A stretch of 25,129 nt of DNA from NCBI GenBank assembly GCA_910579835.1, contig CAJTWQ010000029.1:1-25129 (forward strand), in the 5' to 3' direction. The stretch's first letter is position 1. Every line of letters starts with the position of its first letter. Made by a program: the position numbers and the translations under genes. The notes below the pieces were generated by a model. The model saw nothing but the letters and a program-made list of their open reading frames with translations. It made no database searches and was not told the origin of the DNA. Source of the DNA: an uncultured Ruminococcus sp. (lineage in GTDB: Bacteria > Bacillota > Clostridia > Oscillospirales > Ruminococcaceae). Positions 1 through 8,652 of the stretch are shown here, piece by piece.

Positions 1-839
1 ATGTTCTTCTCGAAGATGTTCCCGGTGTTGGAAAAACACAGCTTATAACTTCGCTTTCACGTTCTATCGGCGGAAAATTCAACAGAATACAGCTTACTCC
101 GGACGTAATGCCCTCTGATATTGCAGGTTTTACAATGATGGATCAGAAAAAGGGGGATTTTATTTATCGTGACGGCGCTGTAATGTGTAATTTTCTTCTT
201 GCAGATGAAATCAACCGCGCCTCTCCGAAAGTACAGTCTGCTCTTCTGGAGGCTATGGAGGAGCGTCAGATCAGTCTTGACGGCGTTACGCATCAGCTTC
301 CCAGACCGTTTCTTGTAATGGCTACTCAGAATCCCGTAGAAACATACGGAACCTTTCATCTTCCGGAAGCTCAGATGGATAGATTTTTTATGAAGCTGTC
401 GATGGGCTATCCGTCTGAAGAAGAAGAAATAAAAATTCTTGAACGAACTGAAAAGCATAATCCGATAAAAAATATAGAATCTCCGGCTATGACTCTTGAC
501 GATGTGCTGAAAATGCAGGAGGATGTACGTCGCATCCGTGTTACCGATCAGGTCAGGCAGTACATAGTTAAGCTCGTTAATACAACAAGAGACGACAGAA
601 ATATAATTCTCGGTATTAGTCCCCGCGGAAGCATTGCTCTTTACAAAGCGGCAAAAGCTCTGGCTTATATTTACGGCAGAGAATATGTAACTCCCGATGA
701 TGTGAAGAATATGGCGTCTGCCGTTCTGGCTCACAGAATTATTCTTTCTCCGCAGGGAAAAACGGTTTTCGGGACAAATGAAGCATATGTTGAGCATATA
801 CTTTCTGTGATCAGCGTGCCGTCTATGGGTGCAAAATGA
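1..839 (+). CDS. MoxR-family AAA+ ATPase (5' end outside window)
   Basis: The reading frame is already open at the left edge (first full codon at base 3), so the start and roughly the first 40-50 residues of a typical ~315-residue MoxR protein are missing. The visible part begins with the Walker A loop GVGKT (bases 24-38), followed by Walker B and sensor motifs in LLADEINRASPKVQ and a sensor-1 stretch VMATQNPVE. The C-terminal lid domain has the family motif SPRGSIALYKAAKA. MoxR ATPases are thought to act as chaperones that remodel or activate partner proteins, and they are commonly encoded with DUF58 and transglutaminase-like genes, as here. The stop codon overlaps the next start by four bases (ATGA), which indicates translational coupling. 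Family assignment is secure. The substrate is unknown. Confidence 0.95.
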   Translation, partial: VLLEDVPGVGKTQLITSLSRSIGGKFNRIQLTPDVMPSDIAGFTMMDQKKGDFIYRDGAVMCNFLLADEINRASPKVQSALLEAMEERQISLDGVTHQLPRPFLVMATQNPVETYGTFHLPEAQMDRFFMKLSMGYPSEEEEIKILERTEKHNPIKNIESPAMTLDDVLKMQEDVRRIRVTDQVRQYIVKLVNTTRDDRNIILGISPRGSIALYKAAKALAYIYGREYVTPDDVKNMASAVLAHRIILSPQGKTVFGTNEAYVEHILSVISVPSMGAK

Positions 840-2002
840 TAAAAAAACTGGGAACTTTTGTAAGTATTGCAGCTATTGCCTTTATATTGTACATTTTTAC
901 GTTTTTTATTGAGGGAGAAATGGGAGTAGTGCTTATAGCTTTTCTCATTGTTCCGCCGATTGTTTCCTTTTTATTTGCATTATACGCCAGAAAAAGAATT
1001 ATGGTCAGTATATTTTCTGATGCCTATGTAAAAAAGGGAAGCATGCTTGAAGTTACGGTAACAGTGGAAAAAACAGGAAAGCTTCCGATAGCAGTGGCTG
1101 AAATTTGCCCTAAGGCTTCTGAAGTCTTTGAGAAGCATAGTAAAAAATACCGGCTTTCTCTTTTTTCGGAGAGGAAGGCAAAATTTACGTTCAGCATTAA
1201 TGCTGAGATCGGCGGAAACGGTGAAATTTCCGTATGTGATGTATTTTCCTGCGGTTTTCTCGGCTTTGTAAGATTTAGGATAAAAAGCGGACTTCCGGCT
1301 CCGATATCGGTAGGCGTTATTCCAGAAATTCCTGATGTAAAGCCCTCCTCGCAGCTTTTACGGCAGATTTCTGATGCAGTTCTTACCAGTGACGACAATG
1401 ACGAAAATGATACTGAGATGCTGTTTTCATCTAATTTAACTCCCGGATATGAGCATCGCGAATATGTTCAGGGCGATCCTCTTAAAAGGATTAACTGGAA
1501 GCTGTCCTCAAAAAAGCAGAAACTTATGGTGCGCCTTGACGAGGCGGTAGCTTCTGTGCAGCCGCTGGTAGCGCTTGATCTGTACAGAAAGCCGAATGCT
1601 GATCCGGTACAGGCGGTCTTACAGGAAGAAAAGCTCATCTGTTCTGTGATAGGGCTGGTTAAAGCGCTGACGAAGCAGGGAATTTCCTGCAATCTTGCCT
1701 GCAATTCAGCGGAGGAAACTGCGTTGGAAAGTATTGATGATCCGGATTATTGCGACATTGTTCTCCTTAAGATTCTGGCTGCAAAGGTCGTGCCGGGTCA
1801 GAGGATAGATATAAATTTCTCCGGTTCAGTATGCTCCTGTGTGGCGGCTACTACAATTCCTGACGGCAGTTTTTCCGGTGTTATGAAAAATATAGGAAGC
1901 GTTTCAAATCTAAGCGTGATCATTCCCGAACCGGCCGTATACAAGGAATTTTCTGAGCTGTGGTATCTTGACTATACTGACAACGTATTTAAAATGGTAT
2001 AA
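836..2002 (+). CDS. DUF58 domain protein, membrane anchored
   Basis: A protein of 388 residues. Two hydrophobic segments within the first ~50 residues anchor it in the membrane, followed by a beta-rich region. The DUF58 hallmark lies near residues 203-232: HREYVQGDPLKRINWK, then a basic strand ending in LMVRLDE. DUF58 proteins are regular partners of MoxR ATPases, and the fold resembles von Willebrand A domains downstream of the signature. Its start overlaps the stop of the MoxR gene (ATGA) and the transglutaminase-like gene begins just downstream, so the three are probably made together. The biochemical role of DUF58 proteins is not established. The family call is firm. Confidence 0.93.
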   Translation: MIKKLGTFVSIAAIAFILYIFTFFIEGEMGVVLIAFLIVPPIVSFLFALYARKRIMVSIFSDAYVKKGSMLEVTVTVEKTGKLPIAVAEICPKASEVFEKHSKKYRLSLFSERKAKFTFSINAEIGGNGEISVCDVFSCGFLGFVRFRIKSGLPAPISVGVIPEIPDVKPSSQLLRQISDAVLTSDDNDENDTEMLFSSNLTPGYEHREYVQGDPLKRINWKLSSKKQKLMVRLDEAVASVQPLVALDLYRKPNADPVQAVLQEEKLICSVIGLVKALTKQGISCNLACNSAEETALESIDDPDYCDIVLLKILAAKVVPGQRIDINFSGSVCSCVAATTIPDGSFSGVMKNIGSVSNLSVIIPEPAVYKEFSELWYLDYTDNVFKMV

Positions 2003-2006
2003 ATAT

Positions 2007-4244
2007 ATGCATGAAACTGAAAACAAAACAACACTTCTGAAAAAACGGCTGATCGGATATTTATGGGATCCGGTGTTAATTTATACCGTCATTGCAATGA
2101 CGTCCATTATGTATCATTATCGTGATACAATGCTGACTGCTGTTTATTCGTTTGCTTCGTTGGTGATTGGAATATTAATTTTCCGGTTATTTGATTTCAT
2201 GATGAAGCATAAGGTTATTGGCGCGGCGGCATATATCCTGCTGTTTTACGTATTTATTCAGGCGGCGGTATTATGCATGGATTACGGTGAAAAAGATTAT
2301 CCCATTTCTTTCGGTATATGGTTTATCACGCCGCAGGCAGCTGTGGATTTCAACAAATGGTATACTTTTGGTATATTCCTTTTATTCATGTTTTTTATGA
2401 GCTCGGTCATTTATTATTTTACTTGTGTACGGTATAGGATATTCATGGGATTCCTCATATTTATAATCCCTTTTGCAATTTACGGTAAGGAAGCCGAGCA
2501 GATGCCCATTGTTTTCATTATACTTATGGCGGTGGGATATATAATGCTTCTTGTCTATTTCAGGCATCTTAGGGACAGCGATACAGTGGTGGTTGCAGCT
2601 AAAAAGGAGACTTGGCGTGCGGCAGGGATATATGCTCTTTTATTTGCCGCAGCCGCTGCTTTAGTGCCGAAGCCCAAAGTCCAGGCAGACCGTACGTTTA
2701 TTGAATCGCTGATTTCTGCGGAGCGGTTTACAGATCGTCTTGTCGGCATGCTGGGGATACTTCGTGATTCGTCATCCGGAGGGCAAAACAGAGATGTGGA
2801 CAATAATACGCCGCTTTATTATGTGGCTGCCGATGAGGTTCTTCATTTCAAGCTGGCTACCTTTTCAACATATGATTATATTTATGATTCGTGGTATGCG
2901 GAGGATGAAGATAAAGAGGAGCTTGATGACTACAATGCCGCTCCCATTGATCTGGGAAGAGCAGGGGATCTTACTCAGGCCATATTGACGGCGGCAGAGC
3001 TTGACTATGAATTTGCACAGGAATACGGTCTTTCCGGATATGTGCCCGAGGAAATTGTAGTTCCGGAGGAACGGCTTGCTGCCATATATTCAGTGTATAG
3101 CGGTACCGAGCTCGCGCCTGTTCCTCAGTTTGCGAAAAGTCTCGTATGGACAAATGCCGGAGTAACCATGAAAAAAATGAAAACCGGTCTTATCCGCAGC
3201 AGAAAAAGATTTCCTGTATCATCTGCTTTTGAATACCGTTATTACGGTGATACGTTCTTTACAGAAGGAAGAAATAAAGAGATAGTTGATATTATTTCAA
3301 GATCCGATTATTCTGAGCTTCTTTGGGATGCTTTTAGCGTGCTGCATTATGCGGACGGGGACTTTTCTCAGTATGAAGATATTCTGCGCGATGAATACCT
3401 TGAGTATACTGATTATTGCGTCAGTCTTCTTGATTACGGCGGAAATGAACGCATTTATGATCTGGCGCAAGAGATAACTCAGGGGGTTGATTCTGATTAT
3501 GATAAAGCAAAGGCTATTGAGCAGTATTTCTTTGCAAATGACTTTGTTTATGACCTGAAATACGTCAAATCTAGATCAGAAAATGCCGAGAGCTTTCTTT
3601 TCAGTACAAAGCGCGGTGTTTGTTATGAATATGCTACATCAATGGTTCTGCTTGCAAGAGCGGCAGGAATTCCTGCACGCTACTGCGAGGGTTACCTTGT
3701 GTCAGAGCTTCGGGATAATTCCGAACTTGACACTGATTATGTGGTTACGCCGAATGACGCCCACGGTTATCCTGAATTGTATATAGAGGGATTTGGATGG
3801 ACTGTATTTGAACCGACTATTGCCGCAGCGGAAGGAGAAAATGAGGAGAAGAGCCTGTCGGAAATGCTTATGATCGCAGGCGCTATGCTTTTCGGGCTTC
3901 TTGTTTTGATATTTGTATCAATTAAAATTTATCCGCTGCTTTCACATAAGTTTTTCATTGCCCGGTGCCGAAGAAGGACGCCGAATGAGGCTGTAAAAGC
4001 CGTTATGTACAGGCTTTGCCGCATATATCGTATTTCAGGTGTGAATACATCTCACGAAGCGGCTGAAAAAATAACAGAAATTTCGGGCGCCAATATTTTG
4101 GTGCCGGCAGATTTGTTTGATGCGGCTGTCTATGGTGACGCCGTTCTTGACAATCAGGAAAAAGAAAGAGTTTTGGATGCCTATATATCAGCATATGAGG
4201 CATACAGAGATATAAAGAAAAAGAGACGCATAACGACCGCTTGA
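2007..4244 (+). CDS. Transglutaminase-like membrane protein (TgpA/DUF4129-like architecture)
   Basis: A protein of 745 residues from the ATG at 2007, four bases after the DUF58 stop. An in-frame TTG at 1968 would add 13 residues and overlap the upstream gene. Neither has a strong ribosome binding site, and I prefer the ATG with re-initiation. The N-terminal ~200 residues hold five or six membrane segments. A long extracytoplasmic region follows, then a transglutaminase-like domain with Cys539 (KRGVCYEYA), His586 (DAHGYPELY) and an acidic residue Glu602 (FEPT) where classical members have Asp. A further membrane helix near residue 635 leads to a helical cytoplasmic tail resembling DUF4129. Members of this fold can be transglutaminases or cysteine proteases. 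The substrate is unknown. Together with MoxR and DUF58 it forms a well-known gene trio. Confidence 0.92.
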   Translation: MHETENKTTLLKKRLIGYLWDPVLIYTVIAMTSIMYHYRDTMLTAVYSFASLVIGILIFRLFDFMMKHKVIGAAAYILLFYVFIQAAVLCMDYGEKDYPISFGIWFITPQAAVDFNKWYTFGIFLLFMFFMSSVIYYFTCVRYRIFMGFLIFIIPFAIYGKEAEQMPIVFIILMAVGYIMLLVYFRHLRDSDTVVVAAKKETWRAAGIYALLFAAAAALVPKPKVQADRTFIESLISAERFTDRLVGMLGILRDSSSGGQNRDVDNNTPLYYVAADEVLHFKLATFSTYDYIYDSWYAEDEDKEELDDYNAAPIDLGRAGDLTQAILTAAELDYEFAQEYGLSGYVPEEIVVPEERLAAIYSVYSGTELAPVPQFAKSLVWTNAGVTMKKMKTGLIRSRKRFPVSSAFEYRYYGDTFFTEGRNKEIVDIISRSDYSELLWDAFSVLHYADGDFSQYEDILRDEYLEYTDYCVSLLDYGGNERIYDLAQEITQGVDSDYDKAKAIEQYFFANDFVYDLKYVKSRSENAESFLFSTKRGVCYEYATSMVLLARAAGIPARYCEGYLVSELRDNSELDTDYVVTPNDAHGYPELYIEGFGWTVFEPTIAAAEGENEEKSLSEMLMIAGAMLFGLLVLIFVSIKIYPLLSHKFFIARCRRRTPNEAVKAVMYRLCRIYRISGVNTSHEAAEKITEISGANILVPADLFDAAVYGDAVLDNQEKERVLDAYISAYEAYRDIKKKRRITTA

Positions 4245-4281
4245 GATTTCAAAGCTCTGCTTTATATTAATGGAGGTAATT

Positions 4282-5559
4282 ATGCAGACTAAAGTAAAAA
4301 AAGAAATGTTAAAATGCGTTTTCAGCATTCTGATTGCTTTGACGCTTTTTGCAGGAATTATTCCGCTGTATCCTGTAAAAATGAATGAAACGGCAGCGGC
4401 AGAGGATTATCATACATGGCGGCAGTTGGATCCGCGCTGGGGAAGTGTTGATATGAATGGAACTACGGTGTCACGTTCAGGATGTCTGATAACATCGCTT
4501 TCAATTATGGCTATGGCTTCCGATTCTTTGGACAGTACCGCTCTTTCAAATCTTGGTATTAGCAGCGCCGATAATTTCAATCCCGGTGTACTTGCCGATG
4601 CATACCGAAACAGAGGCGGATTCAGCTATGGCGGAGCCATTGCCAGTTGGGGAACTATTAATCAGATAATTCCGCAGATCACTTTTATTAAGGATGCGTA
4701 TTTCAGCAGCTATACGCAGTCAGGCATAGCTGCTGAGATCAAGGCAATGATGGATCAGGGACTTCATGTTATAGTAAATGTCAACTGGCATTGGGTATAC
4801 ATAGAAGGAGTTGTAGGCGACGATATATATATGATCGATCCGGCAAGCGATACTGTTCTTCTTTACGATGAATATCAGCTTGCAGGCGGAAACGAATACT
4901 GGGCTCTGACCTGTAAGAATCCGCCGTCAGTCTTTATTCCTCCGAATCAGCAGACTACAACTACCACAACTTCGACAAGTACTGATACAACGACTACTTC
5001 AACTACCACAACTTCGACAAGTACCGCTACAACGACCTCAGCAAGTGCTAACATAACAACCACTTCAACAACAACGATTTCAACAAGTACTACAACTACA
5101 ACAACTTCGATAAAGACCGAAACGCCGACAACAACTACAGCAATGCTGACAGGAGAATATTTCAATCCTGGAGACGCTGAAGTAAGCATTTATGGTACTC
5201 CGGATTGCACCGGAGAGCCTTTGGCATCTGTCAAAACTGGCGAGATAGTTAATGCTGTGGAGTGCACCGGTACAATCGGTCATATAACTGGAGCAAATGA
5301 CTTTGCAGGCTGGATTGATCTTTCCGTAATGACGCTTATAAAGGAAGAAAGGCCACATGAAAAAGGTGATATAAACAGTGACGGTAAAATTGATATGTAC
5401 GATCTCGGACTGTTAGGAGAGTACCTGAAAAGTCTTGCCCATATGCCGGATGGTGTATCGATTCTTACTGCCTGTGAGACGAAAGCGGCTGATATTAACG
5501 GAGACGGCAGGGTGACAAATGCGGATGTTCTGGTGTTGCTGACGCTGGTTTGTGATTAA
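4282..5559 (+). CDS. Secreted C39-like cysteine peptidase with Thr-rich linker and type I dockerin
   Basis: The start is the ATG at 4282, seven bases after a GGAGG. A nearby in-frame ATG at 4270 lacks a ribosome binding site. A signal peptide (KVKKEMLKC followed by a hydrophobic stretch) precedes a papain-like C39_2 domain with Cys68 (SGCLITS), His170 (VNWHWVYIEG) and Asp186 (MIDPAS), in the order Cys-His-Asp. Residues ~226-287 form a Thr/Ser linker containing a 42-base tandem repeat. Next comes a ~65-residue beta segment possibly related to SH3 domains. The C-terminus is a type I dockerin with two calcium loops, DINSDGKIDMYD and DINGDGRVTNAD. The protein is therefore probably secreted and attached to a cohesin-bearing scaffold. 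The domain calls are strong. Peptidase activity is inferred from the residues only, and bacteriocin-type leader processing is unlikely because there is no ABC transporter. Confidence 0.88.
   Translation: MQTKVKKEMLKCVFSILIALTLFAGIIPLYPVKMNETAAAEDYHTWRQLDPRWGSVDMNGTTVSRSGCLITSLSIMAMASDSLDSTALSNLGISSADNFNPGVLADAYRNRGGFSYGGAIASWGTINQIIPQITFIKDAYFSSYTQSGIAAEIKAMMDQGLHVIVNVNWHWVYIEGVVGDDIYMIDPASDTVLLYDEYQLAGGNEYWALTCKNPPSVFIPPNQQTTTTTTSTSTDTTTTSTTTTSTSTATTTSASANITTTSTTTISTSTTTTTTSIKTETPTTTTAMLTGEYFNPGDAEVSIYGTPDCTGEPLASVKTGEIVNAVECTGTIGHITGANDFAGWIDLSVMTLIKEERPHEKGDINSDGKIDMYDLGLLGEYLKSLAHMPDGVSILTACETKAADINGDGRVTNADVLVLLTLVCD
4957..5142 (+). repeat. Thr/Ser-rich linker coding repeat (42-base period)
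   Basis: The linker of the dockerin protein is coded by ACA/ACT/ACC-rich sequence. A stretch beginning ACTACCACAACTTCGACAAG at 4960 recurs at 5002, a 42-base (14-residue) direct repeat, with more degenerate copies after it. Slippage could change linker length between strains. The reverse strand shows long spurious Val-rich frames here that are not genes. Confidence 0.8.
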
Positions 5560-5570
5560 GGAGATTGCTT

Positions 5571-6542
5571 ATGGAATGGACAGAAGTGAATATTTATACA
5601 GCTACGGCAGGAATAGAGTTTCTCTGCGCAAAGCTTATGGATATAGGCATTAAAGGTTTTGTTATCCGTGATGCCGAGGATTTTAATGAATTTCTGGAAA
5701 ACAAGAACGGTAAATGGGATTATATCGATGAAGACCTTATGGATCTGTCATCATGTGAGACATCCATAACAGTTTATTTACCGGCTAATTCTCAGGGGGC
5801 AGATATGCTTCTTTCGATCAGAGCGATGCTTTCCGAACTGAAATCTGCCGATAACGACGGAATATACGGGCGTTTGGAAGCCGAACTTTCAAGCATTCGC
5901 GAGGAGGACTGGGCGAATAACTGGAAGCAGTATTTCAAGCCGGTTAAAATTGGCGAAAAGCTGGTGATCAAGCCATCGTGGGAAGAATATGAAAACGACG
6001 GCAGCCGCATTATTCTTGAGATAGATCCTGCTTCAAGCTTTGGTACAGGGCAGCATCATACTACAAGATTATGCTTGGAGCTTTTGGAAAATACCCTGAA
6101 AAAGGGGGACAGAATTCTTGATATGGGATGCGGAAGCGGGATTCTCTCCATAGGAGCAATGCTGCTTGGTGCGGAAAGCGCTGTGGCAGTGGATATTGAA
6201 CAGAATGCTGCTGAAACAGCTATGGAAAATGCCGTTAAAAACAACATCAGTCCCGAAAAATACAAAACATACTACGGAAATATTCTTACCGATGATAAGC
6301 TTGCCGACCGAATTGACGCGAAGTATGACATAATTGCCGCAAATATTGTGGCAGACGTCCTTATTGCAATGAAAGAGTATTTTCTGCGTTATGTGAAAAG
6401 CGGAGGAACGCTGATTGTTTCCGGAATAATCGAGGAGAGAATGTATGAAGTGATAAGTTCTCTTGAGTCTGTGGGATTTAAAGGTCCCTGCGTAAATGTA
6501 AAGGAGGGCTGGGCAGCGGTACAGTTTACGGCTCCGGTCTGA
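5571..6542 (+). CDS. prmA: Ribosomal protein L11 methyltransferase PrmA
   Basis: A 323-residue class I SAM-dependent methyltransferase that trimethylates ribosomal protein L11. The ATG at 5571 follows AAGGAG (5558-5563) by seven bases. An in-frame TTG at 5565 would sit on the ribosome binding site and is rejected. Visible signatures are DPASSFGTGQHHTT (near residue 152), the SAM-binding loop ILDMGCGSGILSIGA (near 181), the acidic ribose-binding VDIEQNA, and the catalytic region IIAANIVADVL (near 257). The N-terminal L11-recognition domain is also present, so length and order match full-length PrmA. It starts 11 bases after the dockerin protein's stop, so it is probably in the same transcript. 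In many Firmicutes prmA sits by dnaJ/rsmE instead, so the position is unusual but the identity is clear. Confidence 0.95.
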   Translation: MEWTEVNIYTATAGIEFLCAKLMDIGIKGFVIRDAEDFNEFLENKNGKWDYIDEDLMDLSSCETSITVYLPANSQGADMLLSIRAMLSELKSADNDGIYGRLEAELSSIREEDWANNWKQYFKPVKIGEKLVIKPSWEEYENDGSRIILEIDPASSFGTGQHHTTRLCLELLENTLKKGDRILDMGCGSGILSIGAMLLGAESAVAVDIEQNAAETAMENAVKNNISPEKYKTYYGNILTDDKLADRIDAKYDIIAANIVADVLIAMKEYFLRYVKSGGTLIVSGIIEERMYEVISSLESVGFKGPCVNVKEGWAAVQFTAPV

Positions 6543-6605
6543 TTTCCCGAAGTAAAGGGATAAATGCATTAAATAATAAATCTAATTAAAAGGAGAAGGG
6601 TAAAA

Positions 6606-7853
6606 GTGGCACTTTTCAAGAAGAAGAAAAAGGAAGATCAGTTCGAGGAGATTAATCCTCAGGAACAGCTTAAAAAGGATAATGAGGCTATAGTGGCGGA
6701 AGTACTGGCAAAGCTTAACGAAAAGCTCAGCGGAACTCTTTATGACAACTGTATTATTATGCCGAAAGGCTATACTATTGACGTGCAGGTCGGACATAAA
6801 GAGGACAAAGGCGAGATCAAGCTTGTGCAAGTGATCTTTATCGTTAAGAACGACGCCTTTGATGAACCTCTTATTGATCCTGTTGACGCTCAGGGAACTT
6901 CAGAACTGGATGCAGCAAAAATGGCGGCGGATATATTCTATGCCGGATTGTGGCATCCGATTGACCAGTCAATAAATAAGAAGAATCCTACGCAGATTTC
7001 TGTGGATTTTCTGAGACAGCATTATGATTTCGATATGTACTGTCAGTCTGTTGTAAGAATAGGCGCGGGTGAACAGACAAAACAGCCGGTTATGCTTGTA
7101 AAGTATCTCATGAGCGAGCTTCCCAAATACCTTGGTTCTAAAAAATACTATTGGGTAAGGATTTATCTTGCAAGATTGGTTGTCCCGGGAAATGAGGAGA
7201 ACGGTCAGCAGCCGCGGATGAGGAAAATGATAGAGGTGCGTGTAAACGGTTCTGTTTGTCCTCAACTTGGAGAGCTTATGAAGCCGTATATTGATTCCTG
7301 GGATGATAAAGAGGGCTTTGCCTGCGAAAAACAGTATGCTATTTTTGTTCAGCGTGATGACGACAAGTGTCCGTTCGATAAGGAACTTGTAATGAAAGCA
7401 GCCGAAGAATGTCTTAACTCAATGGTGAAGATTGAGAATCAGGAGGATTATGCTTCTCTTGCAAGGCGTCTGGAGGAGATGACGGGCAGCAAAACTCTTG
7501 CTTCGGAAATCAGGATCTTCATTCCGGAGATTCTTGCAAAGCTTACACTGGGTTATCGTGAGGGTGACAGCCTGTTTATTCTGGAGGGCGAAGGAGACGA
7601 TCAGAAGCAGATCGAGTTCAAGAAAACACAGCTTAGATCGTATTTTTATCTCCAGCAGGCTATATTGGAATTTCTGGGTACGCGTCCGCCTCAGGAGGAC
7701 GTAAAGAAGATCGTTGTAAACAGCGTTGCATTCAGAGAAATGATGAAAGTTCAGAAGCAGCTTACAGAACAGGGTAAGGAATTCAAGATGTCAGATCTTT
7801 TTGTACCCGGAACTTCATACAGAATAGGAGAACCGGACTATAAAGTTTGGTAA
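6606..7853 (+). CDS. Conserved cytoplasmic protein of unknown function (DUF6348-like N-terminal half?)
   Basis: A protein of 415 residues starting at GTG 6606, with AGGAG at 6590-6594. There is no signal peptide and no membrane segment. The N-terminus is a very basic tract (MALFKKKKKEDQ). The first ~130 residues have an alternating strand pattern (IIMPKGYTIDVQVGHKEDKG, then a Ser/Ala-rich helix DAAKMAADIFYAGLW) that recalls DUF6348 proteins, from memory only. The rest alternates charged helices and strands, with two Cys at FACEKQYA and DDDKCPFD but no motif I recognise. Codon use matches its neighbours, so it is a real gene. It lies between prmA and the L21 leader. No function can be inferred. 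Confidence 0.82.
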   Translation: MALFKKKKKEDQFEEINPQEQLKKDNEAIVAEVLAKLNEKLSGTLYDNCIIMPKGYTIDVQVGHKEDKGEIKLVQVIFIVKNDAFDEPLIDPVDAQGTSELDAAKMAADIFYAGLWHPIDQSINKKNPTQISVDFLRQHYDFDMYCQSVVRIGAGEQTKQPVMLVKYLMSELPKYLGSKKYYWVRIYLARLVVPGNEENGQQPRMRKMIEVRVNGSVCPQLGELMKPYIDSWDDKEGFACEKQYAIFVQRDDDKCPFDKELVMKAAEECLNSMVKIENQEDYASLARRLEEMTGSKTLASEIRIFIPEILAKLTLGYREGDSLFILEGEGDDQKQIEFKKTQLRSYFYLQQAILEFLGTRPPQEDVKKIVVNSVAFREMMKVQKQLTEQGKEFKMSDLFVPGTSYRIGEPDYKVW

Positions 7854-7911
7854 TAATTGATGAATCCAATTCGTTTACTGAACACATATATTGAATTTTT
7901 CCAAAAAACAC

Positions 7912-7940
7912 TTGACAAAGGACAGCCTTTGTGGTAAAAT
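7912..7940 (+). promoter_or_regulatory. SigA-type promoter of the rplU-prp-rpmA operon
   Basis: A consensus -35 TTGACA (7912-7917) and -10 TAAAAT (7935-7940) are separated by 17 bases, and a TG one base before the -10 makes it an extended -10 promoter. It lies directly before the L21 leader and is one of the strongest promoters in the window, as expected for a ribosomal protein operon. Confidence 0.9.
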
Positions 7941-7946
7941 ATTATT

Positions 7947-8024
7947 GCCGCTTGTAAACGGGCTTTTAAAGATGTAGAAATGCACGCCCGATACAGCGAG
8001 TTTATGAAAAGGCAGGTGCCAGGA
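7947..8024 (+). ncRNA. Ribosomal protein L21 leader RNA
   Basis: The untranslated leader of rplU can fold into two stacked stems: an outer CGC(U)UGUA (7949-7956) with UACAGCG (7992-7998), and an inner CGGGC (7959-7963) with GCCCG (7986-7990). The inner stem encloses a CUUUUAAAGAUGUAG-type loop, and AGGCAGGUGCCAGGA runs up to the L21 start. Position and layout match the L21 leader motif of Firmicutes, thought to be bound by L21 for autogenous control. The pairing is read from the sequence. The family name is from memory and was not tested with a covariance model. Confidence 0.82.
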
Positions 8025-8336
8025 ATGTACGCAGTTATTGAAACCGGCGGAAAGCAGTATCAGGTAAATGAGGGCGATGTTATCTTCATCGAAAAGCTTG
8101 CAGCTGAAGCTGACGAGACAGTTACATTTGATAAAGTTGTAGCTCTCGGTGCAGAAGATGGTCTTAAAATCGGTGCTCCCTATGTTGACGGTGCAGCAGT
8201 TGAAGCTAAGGTTATTAAGAACGGTAAAGCTAAGAAGATCACTGTTTTCACATACAAGCCTAAGAAAGGCGAGAAGAAGAAGCAGGGTCACAGACAGCCT
8301 TACACTCAGGTTAAGATCGAAGCTATTAAGGCTTGA
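8025..8336 (+). CDS. rplU: 50S ribosomal protein L21
   Basis: A 103-residue large-subunit protein beginning MYAVIETGGKQYQVNEGD, the standard L21 N-terminus, and ending with the basic KKGEKKKQGHRQPYTQVKIE tail. The frame is open further upstream to 7980, but the added residues fall in the leader RNA stem, so ATG 8025 (just after GGCAGGTG) is the true start. It is first in the conserved rplU-prp-rpmA order. Confidence 0.98.
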   Translation: MYAVIETGGKQYQVNEGDVIFIEKLAAEADETVTFDKVVALGAEDGLKIGAPYVDGAAVEAKVIKNGKAKKITVFTYKPKKGEKKKQGHRQPYTQVKIEAIKA

Positions 8337-8338
8337 TC

Positions 8339-8650
8339 ATGATCAGTGCAGAATTTTATGAAACAAAAGGGAAACTCACTGGCTTCAGGCTAAGCGGTCA
8401 TGCTGGATTTGCATTAAACGGCAGAGATGTCGTCTGTGCAGCGGTTTCTTCCGCAGTGCAGCTCACAGTAAATCTTCTAGACGATTTTGGATGTTCTCCC
8501 GATGTTAAGGTCGGGGATAATGTTATCAGGTGTGCAGTCGGCAATTGTGCTGCTGAATCATCAAAAATACTTAAAGAACTGAAACGTCATATTGAAGCTA
8601 TTCTTGAGGAATTCCCGAAAACAATTAAAATCACAATTTCGGAGGTGTAA
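8339..8650 (+). CDS. prp: Ribosomal-processing cysteine protease Prp
   Basis: A protein of 103 residues starting two bases after the rplU stop. It carries the Prp signature, with catalytic His in SGHAGFA and catalytic Cys in DVVCAAVSS about 12 residues later. Prp removes the N-terminal extension of ribosomal protein L27 in Firmicutes. The gene directly downstream encodes an L27 with exactly such an extension (MFKISMQFF before AHKKG), so enzyme and substrate are adjacent. A TTG at 8333 would overlap the rplU stop and is less likely. Annotation pipelines often label this family YsxB/DUF464. Confidence 0.95.
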   Translation: MISAEFYETKGKLTGFRLSGHAGFALNGRDVVCAAVSSAVQLTVNLLDDFGCSPDVKVGDNVIRCAVGNCAAESSKILKELKRHIEAILEEFPKTIKITISEV

Positions 8651-8652
8651 GT

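Noticed and set aside
57..797. Long - strand open frame opposite the MoxR gene
   Set aside because: The + strand frame shows intact AAA+ motifs. The reverse frame has no recognisable domain and is a shadow.
1968..2006. TTG start adding 13 residues to the transglutaminase-like protein
   Set aside because: It lies inside the end of the DUF58 gene with no clear ribosome binding site. The ATG four bases after the stop is simpler, though this is not certain.
4947..5189. Val-rich - strand frame (looks like a membrane protein)
   Set aside because: It is the reverse complement of the ACA/ACT Thr codons of the dockerin protein linker.
7980..8024. Upstream ATG extending L21
   Set aside because: It falls within the L21 leader stem. 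L21 begins MYAVIETGGKQYQV.
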